This document shows, piece by piece, positions 62,776 through 64,000 of a stretch of DNA of 64,000 nucleotides. The translations under genes and the position numbers were made by a program. The notes beneath the pieces are model-generated. The model did no database searches, was not told the origin of the DNA, and worked only from the letters and a program-made list of their open reading frames with translations. Position 1 is the stretch's first letter. Every line of letters begins with the position of its first letter. Source of the stretch: Zoogloeaceae bacterium (lineage in GTDB: Bacteria > Pseudomonadota > Gammaproteobacteria > Burkholderiales > Rhodocyclaceae); NCBI GenBank assembly GCA_024235635.1, contig JACKMA010000001.1, forward strand, positions 62,001 to 126,000. The letters are read 5' to 3'.

Positions 62776-64000
62776 ATGCACAAGTCTGCGCTCATCAAGC
62801 GCCGGCCCGTCCGGCTGCTGGCCCTTGCCACCGTCATCGTCCTGCCCGCAGTGGCCGTCGCGGCCGGCCCCTCCGAAGCCGATTCGCCGTGGTCCGCGGT
62901 GTATCAGGCAGCCCAGGCAAGTTGTCCGCGCAACGCGCAGTTGCCGCGCACGCTGGTCGATGCGGCAGCCTGCGGCGACCTCGCGCGGGTGCGCGACCGG
63001 GTCGAGGCCGGCGCCGACCTCGGCGCGGTCGATGCCCGCCCGGCCTACGCCGGGCGCACTGCGCTGCATTATGCCGCCCAGCGTGGCGACGAGCCGATGC
63101 TCGCTCTGCTGCTCGACGCCGGCGCGGACCCCAACGCTAAGGATGCCCGCGGCGATACCGCCCTTCACCTGTTGGCAAACCAGACGGCCAGCGGCAAGAG
63201 CCTCGCGATGATGCGGCAACTGCTGGCCTACGGCGCCGACGCCCAACTCACCAACGAATTCGGGCGAACAGCGCTCGGCGAAATGGCCACGGCGGCCCGC
63301 AGCGTCAGTCCGATTCGCGCCAACCGCGAGCCGCTCGAGCAATTGCTGGCCCAGGCGGAAGCAACCGGACCGGTGACCACGGCCGAACCGCGTCCGCCGC
63401 GCAGCGCGCCGACGGATGTTCGCCCGATCGACGCGGACGCCGGTCGCGACGCCACCGACCTGGCGCCGGCCGCGCTCGGCCCGACCCCGTCGACACCGAC
63501 AACCGTCAGCGCGGCAACGGCGGGAGCAGACACAACGGCAGACCAGGCGCCAAGCACCCATCAGGTTCCGCCGGCCAATGTCGAAGCCGAGCCGTCGTCG
63601 ACACCCGCCCCGGAAGCGCCGCCCGCGACGACGGACACAGGTCCGAAATGGTCGGCCGAGCCCGCACAGGCGGCGGTCGATCAAGGCGCCGAGGGGACTG
63701 CGGCGGCCGCCCCGCAGGCACCGGTGGCAGCGGATGCCGGCAACAGCGTCTCGCCAGCCGGGCCGGCGTTGACGTGGCAGCCGACGCCCGGACCTGCTGT
63801 CGGCGAAACGGCCGATGCCGCAACGGATCCGGCACGCCCCGCTGCCGCGGAATCCTCGCCCGAGGCAGGGGCCACGGCAGGCGACGACGCCGGTCCTGCA
63901 CCGGAGGCCGCGACCGACTCGACGGCAGGCGCGAGCATTCCGGCCGGGCCCGTGACGGCGGCGACCGATGCCGCGCAAGCGGTCGCCGCCGAAGCGCCCG
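62776..64000 (+). CDS. exported ankyrin-repeat protein with Pro/Ala-rich tail (partial)
   Basis: A signal peptide (residues about 12-30, LLALATVIVLPAVAVAAG) is followed by ankyrin repeats: residues about 60-150 with GRTALHYAAQRGDEPMLALLLDAGADPNAKDARGDTALH as the clearest. From about residue 190 onward the chain is a very Ala/Pro/Thr/Asp-rich low-complexity tail, still open at the right end of the window. It is probably periplasmic and binds a protein partner; target unknown. Confidence 0.85.
   Translation, partial: MHKSALIKRRPVRLLALATVIVLPAVAVAAGPSEADSPWSAVYQAAQASCPRNAQLPRTLVDAAACGDLARVRDRVEAGADLGAVDARPAYAGRTALHYAAQRGDEPMLALLLDAGADPNAKDARGDTALHLLANQTASGKSLAMMRQLLAYGADAQLTNEFGRTALGEMATAARSVSPIRANREPLEQLLAQAEATGPVTTAEPRPPRSAPTDVRPIDADAGRDATDLAPAALGPTPSTPTTVSAATAGADTTADQAPSTHQVPPANVEAEPSSTPAPEAPPATTDTGPKWSAEPAQAAVDQGAEGTAAAAPQAPVAADAGNSVSPAGPALTWQPTPGPAVGETADAATDPARPAAAESSPEAGATAGDDAGPAPEAATDSTAGASIPAGPVTAATDAAQAVAAEAP

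Overview
The window is a GC-rich proteobacterial chromosome segment. Gene order points to a betaproteobacterium, most likely of the Rhodocyclales type (Azoarcus/Thauera/Dechloromonas-like). The supporting runs are rpoE-rseA-rseB-rseC-mucD-glutaredoxin-lepA-lepB-DUF4845-rnc-era-recO-pdxJ-acpS-nagZ-uvrC-pgsA-tRNA-Gly-tRNA-Cys and yceD-rpmF-plsX-fabH-fabD-fabG-acpP-fabF beside rne/rluC/HAD/Rieske. The order assignment is inference from synteny; no 16S rRNA gene is present.

Positions 1-15480 are accessory DNA. From the left there is the end of a YgjP/DUF45 metallopeptidase gene and a complete four-gene Wadjet/MksFEBG-like SMC operon (jetA-jetB-jetC-jetD, 595-6195). Next comes the maintenance module of an integrative element of the PFGI-1/SPI-7 class: ParA, ParB, DUF2857, two winged-helix replication-type proteins, a TIGR03761 protein, DUF3158 and SSB. 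An excisionase-like gene and a tyrosine integrase close the block. The integrase starts next to tRNA-Cys, whose 3' end is the likely attachment site; the other end lies left of the window. The module carries DNA-level signals: iteron-like repeats inside the replication gene, three KorB-operator-like palindromes at about 70 bp intervals, and a leader with two mutually exclusive hairpins.

Positions 15480-48690 are core genome: tRNAs, phospholipid synthesis, DNA repair, translation factors, protein export, the sigma-E envelope stress operon, NAD synthesis (nadB), the fatty acid synthesis operon, RNase E and its divergent neighbour rluC, uvrB and an aromatic/aspartate aminotransferase.

At 48857-59535 prfB, with its programmed +1 frameshift, and lysS flank an inserted block. 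The pair is adjacent in many proteobacteria. The block holds a second SMC operon of Wadjet type, jetA-jetB-[racemase]-jetC-jetD, plus a diguanylate cyclase gene. The middle gene encodes an Asp/Glu racemase-family protein that lacks the first catalytic cysteine. It overlaps jetB by 8 bp and ends 5 bp before jetC. This five-gene arrangement is the most unusual feature of the window and the best candidate for an undescribed system.

The right end carries a conserved hypothetical gene, mnmC, a glycine-zipper envelope protein and the start of an exported ankyrin-repeat protein with a long Pro/Ala-rich tail. All genes were read by eye from the sequence; family names rest on motif recognition and no database search was run.
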